A stretch of 57,024 nt of DNA, from contig JADFRY010000001.1 in NCBI GenBank assembly GCA_022561055.1, positions 1 through 57,024 on the forward strand. Reading direction: 5' to 3'. How positions within the stretch are numbered: position 1 is the stretch's first letter; each line of letters starts with the position of its first letter. Made by a program: the position numbers and the translations under genes. The stretch comes from Nanobdellota archaeon. GTDB taxonomy: Archaea; Nanobdellota; Nanobdellia; Pacearchaeales; GW2011-AR1. Below the pieces are notes generated by a model. The model was not told the DNA's origin. It was given only the letters and a program-made list of their open reading frames with translations, and did no database searches. Positions 47,461 through 56,495 of this stretch are shown here, piece after piece.

Positions 47461-48015
47461 TTATATGCTTAGAGGATATTGTGCTATTGTATTATATATT
47501 GGGCCGGAAGGCTTAAGTTCTGAAGTTTTTAGTTTGAAGTTGTTAATGGAGAATTTAATATTTTTACATTTTACATTTGATATATAATTTATGAATCCCT
47601 TTTTATCTTTTGCATATTTGACACGGGCAATTGTTAGATGAGACATGAATCTTTGTTCTTTAGGAAACAATTTTTCAAGCGAGGCATCTATTTGTTTTTG
47701 TAAGTTAAAGATGTCTCCTGTAACTTTGAGCCAAACTATTCTTGGATTTCCTTTATAATTGAAAGTTCCGACATGACTTAATTGTAAATTTAATGTGTTG
47801 AATTTTATTGTTGATAAATCTCGTTTTACTTTGTCTAATGTTTTGGAATTAATTTCACCAAGAAATTTTAGAGTCAGGTGTAGATTTTCTAGTTCTATTA
47901 ATTTTCCTGTAAAGTTTTGTTTGTTGACTAAGGATTGTATGCGAGCAATTTCTTTTATTACTTCTGATGGGAAGTCTATACAGATGAAGGTGCGGAGTTT
48001 TTCATTGTTTTGCAT
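47461..48015 (-). CDS. thpR: RNA 2',3'-cyclic phosphodiesterase / 2'-5' RNA ligase
   Basis: RTFICIDFPSEVIKEI...ENLHLTLKFLGEI...FMSHLTIARVK. Confidence 0.93.
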   Translation of the reverse strand: MQNNEKLRTFICIDFPSEVIKEIARIQSLVNKQNFTGKLIELENLHLTLKFLGEINSKTLDKVKRDLSTIKFNTLNLQLSHVGTFNYKGNPRIVWLKVTGDIFNLQKQIDASLEKLFPKEQRFMSHLTIARVKYAKDKKGFINYISNVKCKNIKFSINNFKLKTSELKPSGPIYNTIAQYPLSI

Positions 48016-48016
48016 A

Positions 48017-48826
48017 TTATAAAAATTCTGCTAAGAGTTTCGAAGCTAGTTTAGTAGTCATACTATCATATTGTTTTTTATCTTTTTCAGAATCGACTTC
48101 GACAATGTCTATGGCTTTTAAGTTTTTTAAAATGCTGAGTCTCGAAACAAGGTAAATAAGTTGCCTTGGAGTTATACCGCCAGGTTCTTTATATGATGTG
48201 GAAGGGGCAAAAGCAGGGTCAATTACATCTATGTCTAAAGAAACATATAACTCTTTTTGTCGTGAGAATTCCATTATGATGTCTGTGATTTCTTCTAAAT
48301 CTGCGTTTAGTTCATTGATATTTATTTGCTTTATCTTATTTTCTTTTAGAAAGATAATTTCTTCTTGAGTTGCGTTTCTGGAGCCAATTAATAAAATATT
48401 TTCCTTAGGAAATCCTTCTTCTATTAGTGCTCGTAGCCATTCTTCGTGTGTTGGCTCTTTCATTGGAGGCATGCAATCAGGATGTGCGTCAAAAACAATT
48501 AAACATGGTGTTTTGTTATTTTCATTACAAAAATGTAAAAATGCTTTTCCTATAGAGAAAGAAATTGAATGGTCCCCTCCTAAAAATATAACCTTGTCTT
48601 TTGTTTGGAAAGCTTCTAAAGAGTTTTTATAGATAAGTTTTTCTTGTTCTTCTAGATTTTTATTATTTAGATGTATCTCTTCTAAATCTAAGAGATTTTT
48701 GTTTATTGGTTTGCCTTTTTCATTAGTATGAATTTCATCGAGTCTAGATATGATTGCATTCCCAGCATCTCTACAGCCGTTTGTTTTTCCTAACCCATTT
48801 ATTCCAGGGACTTTTATTATTTGCAT
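48017..48826 (-). CDS. Arginase/agmatinase family protein
   Basis: VIFLGGDHSISF, LIVFDAHPDCMPP, VSLDIDVIDPAFAPSTSYKEPGGIT. Confidence 0.92.
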   Translation of the reverse strand: MQIIKVPGINGLGKTNGCRDAGNAIISRLDEIHTNEKGKPINKNLLDLEEIHLNNKNLEEQEKLIYKNSLEAFQTKDKVIFLGGDHSISFSIGKAFLHFCNENNKTPCLIVFDAHPDCMPPMKEPTHEEWLRALIEEGFPKENILLIGSRNATQEEIIFLKENKIKQININELNADLEEITDIIMEFSRQKELYVSLDIDVIDPAFAPSTSYKEPGGITPRQLIYLVSRLSILKNLKAIDIVEVDSEKDKKQYDSMTTKLASKLLAEFL

Positions 48827-48877
48827 TATCGATTATTAAATAGAAACGTATAAAAAGTTTTGTAATAATAATGATTT

Positions 48878-49663
48878 ATGAGAATAAGAGCTAAACATGT
48901 ATTAATTTTTCTGATAGCTATTTCTTTTTTAGCAGCATATTTTTTTCCTATAGTAGAAGGAGATGTGATAGATGGGGAATCTATCGCCTTTGTGGGAATC
49001 TTGTTCGGTATAATTGTTGGTTTTTTTATTGCTGATTTATATTCTAGATATCAGGGAATAAGAGATAATGCTGCCTTAGATGCTAGTAGTTTGAGTACTT
49101 ATTATTCTTTCGCTAAAATACTAGGACAGAACAAGAAAAATAAGAGATGGTTGGAAAAGCAGAAAGAATTGATTAATAAATATATTCATAGGTTTATGCC
49201 CCTTCCTTGGCCAAGATACTCAGAAACAGAACCAGAGTTTAGTGCTATTGTTAATTCCTTGGGGGAGATTAGATATGATACTGATAAAGAGAATGAAACC
49301 TATTCTAATATGTTAGCAGTCGTGTCAGGACATTCAGATGCGAGAGAGAAGTTAGTCATGTATGGAAAAGATAAACTTACATGGGGAGAATGGCTTGTTG
49401 TCTTGTTTTTGGCATTGTTATTAGTGGGCTCTTTATTTTACGTGAAAGTAGATTCTTTGGTTTCAGTAATTTTTACAGGGGCGCTTATTTCTGCTATTCT
49501 TATACTTTTGTTTGTTTTGAAGGATTTAAATAATCTGAATTTTGGAGAGAGCTCTGTTTCGGTAGAACCTTATGAGAGAGTTTTGGATGCCATCGGAAAG
49601 CCAAGGTATTATAGGAAAAAGGGAAGTGTTTGGAAAGCCTTCTTTGGTAGAAGGAAGAAATAA
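48878..49663 (+). CDS. Integral membrane protein, unknown function
   Basis: Four predicted TM helices with central soluble region. Confidence 0.55.
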   Translation: MRIRAKHVLIFLIAISFLAAYFFPIVEGDVIDGESIAFVGILFGIIVGFFIADLYSRYQGIRDNAALDASSLSTYYSFAKILGQNKKNKRWLEKQKELINKYIHRFMPLPWPRYSETEPEFSAIVNSLGEIRYDTDKENETYSNMLAVVSGHSDAREKLVMYGKDKLTWGEWLVVLFLALLLVGSLFYVKVDSLVSVIFTGALISAILILLFVLKDLNNLNFGESSVSVEPYERVLDAIGKPRYYRKKGSVWKAFFGRRKK

Positions 49664-49665
49664 TC

Positions 49666-50862
49666 TTATTCAGGCACGATTGCCGCAGTACTGTAGTTGT
49701 CTATTTTCGCGAGTTCTTTAACTTGTTCGAGAGTTACTTTCTTTATTTCTTCTACGTATTTGTAGTAGTTTTCTGCATTACCTGTCGATATTTCAGCGAA
49801 TACTAATTCATTCATTACATTTGTGCTTTCTTCAGAAGTAACTTTTCTTAGGCCTATCAGTCTTTGTTGTGCCTCTTTTAGATCCACAGGAGTCATGTTT
49901 TTGGAGGCAAGATCGAATTCTTCTATTATTATTTTCTTTACTTCTGGAATTGCTTCCTTTGTTGTGCCGACGTAAATAGAATAGTGGGAGTGATTCTTTT
50001 CTGTATCGATTGAACTCCTTACGGCATATGCAAGGCCTCTCTTTTCTCTTATTTCTAAGAATAATCTGGAAGACATTCCATTTGCTAGATAAGCGTCGAG
50101 TACTTCGAGAACGTGTATCTTTGGATCATTTGCTTGCGGGGCATGTATGGCAAATACGAAATGTGCTTGGTCTAATCCTGGGCGTTCTTCTGTTGTTTCC
50201 GCGTTTTTTTTCTTTATTTCAGGAGTCTTGAGAGGTTTGTTTTTAGGTTGGAAAGTTTTTTCTAAGTAATCACAGACTTTTTCGAAGTCTAGAGAACCTA
50301 CTATAGTGACTATGTAATTTTCGGGAGAGTATTTTTCTTCGAATTCTTTGTAAACAAAATCTCTTGTTAGAACAGAGACGGTTTCTTTAGAGCCTATGAT
50401 TCCTTCGCCGAAAGGTTTTTCGTAGAGATTTTCTAAAATTTTGTCGTGGATGTGTCTTTGAGGCATGTCGTGGTACATTTTTATTTCTTCTAAGATTACT
50501 TTTTTTTCTTTCTCGAATTTTTCTGGGTCAAATTTAGGGTTTTTCAGCATATCTGTTATAATATCTAGGCCTGCGAAGACATGTTCGCTGGGTAGTTTAA
50601 ACCAATAACTTGTTACATCTTGAGCAGTGAAGGCGTTTAAGACACCACCTTTCTTTTCGACTTCTCTGGAGATGTCTTCATGAGTTCTTGTTTCTGTTCC
50701 TGTAAATAGCAAATGTTCTATGAAGTGGGCTATTCCTTTGATTTTGGAGTTTTCATGGGAAGCAGCGTAAGGATTAGAAATACTTAGAGAGACTATTGGT
50801 AGATCTCTTTCTTCAAATAGGATTGTTATTCCATTTGATAGTTTTCTCTTTTGGAATTTCAT
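49666..50862 (-). CDS. M16 family zinc peptidase
   Basis: GIAHFIEHLLFTGTETRTHEDISREVEKKGGVLNAFTAQDVTSYWFKLP (HxxEH). Confidence 0.93.
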   Translation of the reverse strand: MKFQKRKLSNGITILFEERDLPIVSLSISNPYAASHENSKIKGIAHFIEHLLFTGTETRTHEDISREVEKKGGVLNAFTAQDVTSYWFKLPSEHVFAGLDIITDMLKNPKFDPEKFEKEKKVILEEIKMYHDMPQRHIHDKILENLYEKPFGEGIIGSKETVSVLTRDFVYKEFEEKYSPENYIVTIVGSLDFEKVCDYLEKTFQPKNKPLKTPEIKKKNAETTEERPGLDQAHFVFAIHAPQANDPKIHVLEVLDAYLANGMSSRLFLEIREKRGLAYAVRSSIDTEKNHSHYSIYVGTTKEAIPEVKKIIIEEFDLASKNMTPVDLKEAQQRLIGLRKVTSEESTNVMNELVFAEISTGNAENYYKYVEEIKKVTLEQVKELAKIDNYSTAAIVPE

Positions 50863-50890
50863 ATTTTTCTGAAAAGGATGATGTTTATAA

Positions 50891-51823
50891 GTGTTTGGTA
50901 TATTTGAATATAAAATGAGCAGTACAAATCAGGGACCAGAGTATTTTGCAGCCGAGAAGAAATACTTATATTCTCAAAATGTAGAGGAAAAAGTCTTTTG
51001 GTTAGAGGAGATGATTCGTAGCTTTAAGAAGCATAAAGGCAGTGAAAAGATGTTGGCCGAGCTTAAAACACGATTAAACAAATTACGAGAAAAAATTGAG
51101 AAGGGAAAGAAAGTTGGGAAAGGCAGAAAAGGAATAAGAAAAGAAGGTTACCAAGTTTGTCTTGTGGGAAAAACAAATTCTGGGAAATCAAGTTTGCTGT
51201 CAAGAATTACTAATGCGAGTCCAAAGATATCTGGAAATAAATTTACGACTGCACAAGCAGAGTTAGGAACCATGGATTATGAAGGAGTTAGAGCACAAAT
51301 AGTTGATTTGCCTCCGTTAAAAAGCAAGGAGCTCGATTATAGCCTTGTTAATACTGCCGATTGTTTGTTGTTAGTTGTTGAGAAGCTTAATGAGTTGGAT
51401 GAAATTAATAATTATATTATTAAGGCGTTGGGGAAAAAAATTGTGGTTGTTAATAAGGTTGATAAACTAAATGAAAAAGAAAAGAGAAAGTTAGAGGAAA
51501 GTTGCAGGTCTGAGAGGCTTAATTATGTTTTGATTTCTTGCGTCTCTAGGGAAGGGATTAACGAGCTGAAAAAGAAAATTTTTAAGGAGATGGATGTGAT
51601 CAGAGTTTATACTAAAGAGCCTGGGAAGGAGAAGAGTGAGAAGCCTATTATTTTACCTTCGGGAAGTAATGTAAGAGATGTTGCAGAGAGTATTTATAAG
51701 GGGTTTTCAAAGCAAATAAATGAAACGAGGTTGACAGGGCCGAGTGGCAAGTTCTCAAATCAAAAAGTTGGTTTGAAACACAGGTTGAAGGATAAAGATG
51801 TTGTGGAGTTTCATGGGAAGTGA
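50891..51823 (+). CDS. DRG/Obg-like GTPase with C-terminal TGS domain
   Basis: CLVGKTNSGKSSLLSRITNASPKISGNKFTTAQAELGTMDYEGVRAQIVDLPP, VNKVDKL. Confidence 0.88.
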   Translation: MFGIFEYKMSSTNQGPEYFAAEKKYLYSQNVEEKVFWLEEMIRSFKKHKGSEKMLAELKTRLNKLREKIEKGKKVGKGRKGIRKEGYQVCLVGKTNSGKSSLLSRITNASPKISGNKFTTAQAELGTMDYEGVRAQIVDLPPLKSKELDYSLVNTADCLLLVVEKLNELDEINNYIIKALGKKIVVVNKVDKLNEKEKRKLEESCRSERLNYVLISCVSREGINELKKKIFKEMDVIRVYTKEPGKEKSEKPIILPSGSNVRDVAESIYKGFSKQINETRLTGPSGKFSNQKVGLKHRLKDKDVVEFHGK

Positions 51824-51824
51824 A

Positions 51825-52790
51825 TTATTTCCAGGCTTTCCTGATTGGAGCTAGGAGTTTTTCTAAACTTTCTGCCACTGCGTTTTTTAAATCTAAAGGA
51901 TGGAGTTTTTTAGATGCGAAGTCTTTTTCTAGAGTTTCATAGTTCATGTAAGTTTTATTTCCACCATGTTCCTTGGATCGGGAGATGACTAGTTTCTCAA
52001 ATTTAGGGAATAATAAATATCTAGTTATTTCTAAGATGGGGTTTTCATTTGTTTTACCTGTTATGCAATGAGCTTTTTTTATTTTTTTAGCTATTTCTAA
52101 TTTTGAGTCTCGTATTGAAATCATTCCTTCTGGTGAGGAAGAAGACATTTTATCTCCTGGACCTCTTAAACTTGTTATGAGCCCGGTATGAATGAAAATT
52201 GGTTTCTTTTTCATATTAATTTTTTGGAACAACTCTATGCCCAATACATGAATTTTTCGTTGCTCGAGACCTGCGACAACAAAATCTAAGTTTAGTACTT
52301 TAATATCCTCTATTTGCATCAAAGGATAAATAATCTGAGAAATTTTTGCATTATTAATGTCGCGGGCGATTGCTTGCATACTTCGTAAACCTCTATTGAC
52401 TGTTGTATTTAGAGCCATAGTCATTATATCGTCAATGTAATCTGTTTTTCTTTGGAAGTCTGTTCCCTTTATGAATCTGGCTTTTGTTAGTCCAACAGCC
52501 TTTATTCCCTTTTCCCATATTTTCACTTGTTTTTCTAAAGAATCCCAATCACCTTTTTTGTTTAACCAAGCATGCCAATCGGCTAACAAAATGATGGGGT
52601 TTATTCCTGCTCTTTGGAAATCCAGAACTTTCATCATTGTTACTAAATGTCCGATATGGATTTCTCCAGATGGTTCATATCCACAATAAACTATCAGGTT
52701 CTTTTTTTTGAGAACTTTTTTCATATCTTTTTCATTTAAGATTTCCTTAGCATTTCTTGTTATTAACCCAATCTTTTTTTCTATATTCAT
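51825..52790 (-). CDS. tyrS: Tyrosyl-tRNA synthetase
   Basis: YCGYEPSGEIHIGHLVTMMKVLDFQ...GPGDKMSSSSPEGMISI. Confidence 0.92.
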   Translation of the reverse strand: MNIEKKIGLITRNAKEILNEKDMKKVLKKKNLIVYCGYEPSGEIHIGHLVTMMKVLDFQRAGINPIILLADWHAWLNKKGDWDSLEKQVKIWEKGIKAVGLTKARFIKGTDFQRKTDYIDDIMTMALNTTVNRGLRSMQAIARDINNAKISQIIYPLMQIEDIKVLNLDFVVAGLEQRKIHVLGIELFQKINMKKKPIFIHTGLITSLRGPGDKMSSSSPEGMISIRDSKLEIAKKIKKAHCITGKTNENPILEITRYLLFPKFEKLVISRSKEHGGNKTYMNYETLEKDFASKKLHPLDLKNAVAESLEKLLAPIRKAWK

Positions 52791-52839
52791 ATTTCAAAAA
52801 GGACGAAAGTTAATTTAAACCTTTCTAGCTTGTTTTATT

Positions 52840-53157
52840 ATGCGCAGAATTTCATTTATTATTGTTATTTTAGGTATTTTTGTATTATTGGTTCTTTTGA
52901 TTTTTCCTCCAATAGAAATTGAAGAAATTGAATCTTTAGATGAGATTGAGGTCAATGAGAAGATTTCTTTATCTGGAGAAGTTATTGATGAGAGGATTTT
53001 TGAAGATTTTAAAATTTTGAAGATTGGAGAAATTGAAGTGGTCTGTAATTGTCCCATTGGGGAAAGTTATTTGGGAAAAAATGTTTCTGTTATTGGTTTG
53101 GTCGAGGAGTTTAATGAAAGAAAGCAGATTAGAGTGCTAAGGCTCTTAGTCGAGTGA
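52840..53157 (+). CDS. Membrane-anchored OB-fold-like protein
   Basis: N-term TM; EKISLSGEVIDERIFEDFKILKIGEIEVVCNCP...GKNVSVIGLVEEFNERKQIRVLRLLVE. Confidence 0.6.
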   Translation: MRRISFIIVILGIFVLLVLLIFPPIEIEEIESLDEIEVNEKISLSGEVIDERIFEDFKILKIGEIEVVCNCPIGESYLGKNVSVIGLVEEFNERKQIRVLRLLVE

Positions 53158-53186
53158 ATTATATTGCTTTTTAAGTAATCTTTTCA

Positions 53187-53852
53187 TTATGTTCTTTTGT
53201 TGATTAGTTTGTATAGGCGTTCTGCTTTTTTTCCTATTATTTCTTTTAATTCGTCTTCTACGGCATTGGCTATATTTTTAAGTGTTTTGAAATGTTTTAA
53301 TAATTTTTTTGCAGCTATTGGTCCGATGTTTGGAAAACCTTCGAGAATAAATTGCAGTTGTTCTTTATCTGAAAGCATAATTTTTGAAGCTCTGATTGCG
53401 GATTCTTTTTTTGGTTGTTTTTTAGCTAAGACTGAGATGTATTTTGCAGTATCTTTTTCATTTAATGTGAAAATTATAGGTATCTGATATTCTAAGATTA
53501 TTGATAGTAAAAAACCGCGGAATGCATTTTCATGGATTGCTCCGGAGTAAGGGTCTTCTGTTTCGAGACCCTCGAGAATAAGTATTTGGCTGGGATATTG
53601 TTTTAATTCTAATAGCTGTTGCATGATTCTTTTATTTATTATTGAAGATTTAAAGTCAGGAATAGTTTTTCTTTCAATTGCAGTATTGTTAATGAGATAA
53701 TCTGCGACAGGAAGTTGTTTGAATTCTATTTCAAAACCAAGTTTTATTAATTCTGAAATTACCAGAGAATTTTTCTCCCTGTGGTCTACTATTACTTTTG
53801 GTTTTTCTTTAATTTTGGTTTTCTTTTTTGAGAAAGGGTTTAGGAAGGTCAT
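53187..53852 (-). CDS. XPF/ERCC4-type nuclease with C-terminal HhH (stand-alone, no helicase)
   Basis: VIVDHREKNSLVISELIKLGFEIEFKQLPVADYLINNTAIERKTIPDF...FPNIGPIAAKKLLKHFKTLKNI. Confidence 0.92.
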   Translation of the reverse strand: MTFLNPFSKKKTKIKEKPKVIVDHREKNSLVISELIKLGFEIEFKQLPVADYLINNTAIERKTIPDFKSSIINKRIMQQLLELKQYPSQILILEGLETEDPYSGAIHENAFRGFLLSIILEYQIPIIFTLNEKDTAKYISVLAKKQPKKESAIRASKIMLSDKEQLQFILEGFPNIGPIAAKKLLKHFKTLKNIANAVEDELKEIIGKKAERLYKLINKRT

Positions 53853-53973
53853 GATGTTGAAAGTAACGATTTGTTTATAAAAGTTATCTGTATTGATTTG
53901 AGACAATGGCAAGCCAAAGAGAAATTATGAGTCATGAAAGAATGTTTTTTGAGAAGAGATATAGGTTTAAATA

Positions 53974-54816
53974 TTGTTTTATTGTGTTTTGGAAATGATA
54001 ATCGATGCACATGCACACTTTATTAATAGAGAAATCATTAAGAATAGAGTGAAAGATCCCGAGTTTTTGAAAACCTTTCAGAACCCATCGATAGAAGAGG
54101 GCAGGAAAATGTGGCTTGAAGCGATGGATAAGAATGGAATTGAAAAAACTGTTTTTATAGCTTTGGATGCTGGAAATGAAGATTTTCTTAAGTTTATTGA
54201 AAGTTCTGACAGGTTTATTGGAACGACAAATGTGAACCCTATTGAAGAAGATGCTGTCAAGAAATTAGAGGCAGATATTAAAAGGGGATGTAAGGGTCTT
54301 AAACTTTTCGCAACTAGCAGTGGATTTGATGTTGGGGATGAGAGAGCATATAGTGTTTATGAATACTGCGAAAAAAATGAGATTCCAATCGTTATTCATT
54401 TTGGTGTAACTATAGGGAGAACATCTGATCTTGATTTAGGTAATCCTTTGAGGTTGAGTAAAGTTGTTAGTCGATTTCCAAAGTTAAAGTTTATTATCGC
54501 GCACTTCGGTGCGGGTTTTTTCAAGGAAGCTTTATTGTTAATGTATAAGAACGAAAATGTTTATTTTGATACCTCTGGAACGAATAATTGGTTAGAATAC
54601 AGTCCATTTGGATGGACATTAAAAGATTTATTTAGAATTTCTCTGAACGCGATAGGGAGCAAAAGAATTTTATTTGGGACAGATAGTCATAGAATGTCTG
54701 AAGGCTATAGAGAAAATATTTTGAAGGAACAGATGGAGATTGTTAAGGAATTGGCTGGGGAGGAGGGAGTTGAGGATATTTTTTATAATAATGCTAAGAA
54801 AGTTTTTGGGATTTGA
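53974..54816 (+). CDS. Amidohydrolase family metal-dependent hydrolase
   Basis: MIIDAHAHF...IVIHFGVTIG...LKFIIAHFGAG...RILFGTDSHRMSE. Confidence 0.9.
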   Translation: MFYCVLEMIIDAHAHFINREIIKNRVKDPEFLKTFQNPSIEEGRKMWLEAMDKNGIEKTVFIALDAGNEDFLKFIESSDRFIGTTNVNPIEEDAVKKLEADIKRGCKGLKLFATSSGFDVGDERAYSVYEYCEKNEIPIVIHFGVTIGRTSDLDLGNPLRLSKVVSRFPKLKFIIAHFGAGFFKEALLLMYKNENVYFDTSGTNNWLEYSPFGWTLKDLFRISLNAIGSKRILFGTDSHRMSEGYRENILKEQMEIVKELAGEEGVEDIFYNNAKKVFGI

Positions 54817-55048
54817 TTCTCTTGTTATTTAGTATTATGAATACTATCAGATGTGTTATGGAAAATAATAAGGAGAAAATTGTTAATATTAATAGAAGAA
54901 TGCTAGATATTTTGTTTGTGTTTAATAGGAGTAAGTATAAGATGAAAATTATGGCGGTGAGAATAAAAGGTACAATGTAATGAGGCTTTCTTGATATTAT
55001 TTTTCTCTTTTCTAGGGATTTGAGTTTTGATTTCAGAGACATTTTCAT
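54794..55048 (-). CDS. Small two-TM membrane protein
   Basis: Start ATG overlaps the displaced hef tail stop (ATGA). Confidence 0.6.
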   Translation of the reverse strand: MKMSLKSKLKSLEKRKIISRKPHYIVPFILTAIIFILYLLLLNTNKISSILLLILTIFSLLFSITHLIVFIILNNKRIKSQKLS

Positions 55049-55083
55049 TTAAAATCATCTAAGGTTTTGAAATTTATATTATT
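55045..55083 (-). pseudogene. Displaced hef-like 3' coding tail (relic)
   Basis: LNNINFKTLDDFK* versus intact KNNNKIKTLDDFK* ending at 56496; ctc/tta synonymous difference. Confidence 0.82.
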
Positions 55084-55150
55084 TAATAGACATATAATCT
55101 ATAAAAAGATTTATAATATATAGAGTTTATAAAGAATTAAGAGTGAAGAT

Positions 55151-55681
55151 ATGGTGAAAAAGATAGGTTTTGGTGTTGTTATCGCTATTGCTATTATTCT
55201 ATTTGTAGTTGGCTTTGTTACTGGTTTAACATTTTATAAAGATAATCCAAAATTAGCTCCTAAAGATTCTGCTGACAGAGTTGCACCATACGGTTTGCCT
55301 GATTTTATTATGGAAGGAACAACGATTACCGTTGAAAAAAATAGCTCAATGTCTTTAAACGGAACGATGGGGACCCTTTATTGGTATAGCATTCCTCAAA
55401 TAAGCACTTTCAGAAGCATAGGGACTGGTTATGCTAGAATAATGTCTTCTGGTTTTTTTATATATGATTCTGATGGAAATTTGGTAAGTGCTATTGGAGG
55501 GACTGGACAATTTCCCCCTCCGGGTTTTCCACCTGGAACAAGTTTTAACGTTAGAGGATCAACGAACGGATACTTTTTACCAGGAGATTATGTTCTTATA
55601 GCTCGCGCGGATCCCGAGAATCTTGTTGAGGAATCAAATGAAAGTAATAACGAAGAACAAGTTGCTTTTATATTACCTTAA
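55151..55681 (+). CDS. Secreted CARDB-like protein
   Basis: N-terminal TM; GDYVLIARADPENLVEESNESNNEEQVAFIL. Confidence 0.65.
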   Translation: MVKKIGFGVVIAIAIILFVVGFVTGLTFYKDNPKLAPKDSADRVAPYGLPDFIMEGTTITVEKNSSMSLNGTMGTLYWYSIPQISTFRSIGTGYARIMSSGFFIYDSDGNLVSAIGGTGQFPPPGFPPGTSFNVRGSTNGYFLPGDYVLIARADPENLVEESNESNNEEQVAFILP

Positions 55682-55701
55682 AAAAGTTTTATAATTTTAT
55701 T

Positions 55702-55965
55702 TTATATTTCTCCTGTTGTTCTGTATCCTCTTTCTGCTTGTTTCATCTCTTCATAATGAGGACAATGTTTTATTATACAGAAAGGATCATGATGGCTCCA
55801 ATGGCTTAGCCTTGCTTTGTGGATGTGGCAAGGCTCATTTGTAACTGGTTCTCCTCGTATCTTGAAAATTAATGTTCCTTCACCGAATCTATGTGGGGGG
55901 CAATAGTTGCCATCATTTAAATCAATTCTATTTCTTGGATTCTTTGGTTGATATGTTTTGAGCAT
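55702..55965 (-). CDS. Cys/His-rich small protein, putative metal binding
   Basis: NYCPPHRF...EPCHIHKARLSHWSHHDPFCIIKHCPHYEEM. Confidence 0.55.
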   Translation of the reverse strand: MLKTYQPKNPRNRIDLNDGNYCPPHRFGEGTLIFKIRGEPVTNEPCHIHKARLSHWSHHDPFCIIKHCPHYEEMKQAERGYRTTGEI

Positions 55966-56026
55966 TTTACTTATAGATATATCAGATGATAATTATTTTT
56001 ATATAGTTGATAATATATAATCTTTT

Positions 56027-56491
56027 ATGAGTATGGATTTAGTTCTCCAAGGAGACAGATATCTTGGCAGATTCATGGCTTCTAGGATTTTAGGTAGTGT
56101 GGAATGTGGTTCTGAATATACTTCTGGAGAAGATAAGGGACAGTATTGGTCTGGGAAAGGAGTAATTAGAAAATTAAAAACAAGCGCTGAGGCCAGATTT
56201 ACATTTAAAACAGATTTTGTGAAAGATCGTTGGCGCCAATTAGGAGATTTAGAAAGAGAAATGATTGTAATACAGGATAGGTCTTTTAGGGAAAGAAGTC
56301 CTGGGATTGTTGAACAAGAAAGATTGTATGACTTTGTTCTTGAACAAATGTATGGAAACGCATTGGAGTTAAGAGATGAAGAGATTATACCAATGATATC
56401 TATTGAAAAACTTCAATATGAGGATTTGTTAATCTCGGGCGTGGTTGCAGAAGAGGGAACTGGGCAACTAATGATTCCAGAGATTTTATAA
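56027..56491 (+). CDS. Hypothetical protein
   Basis: 154-aa ORF, no recognised motif. Confidence 0.5.
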   Translation: MSMDLVLQGDRYLGRFMASRILGSVECGSEYTSGEDKGQYWSGKGVIRKLKTSAEARFTFKTDFVKDRWRQLGDLEREMIVIQDRSFRERSPGIVEQERLYDFVLEQMYGNALELRDEEIIPMISIEKLQYEDLLISGVVAEEGTGQLMIPEIL

Positions 56492-56495
56492 AAGA

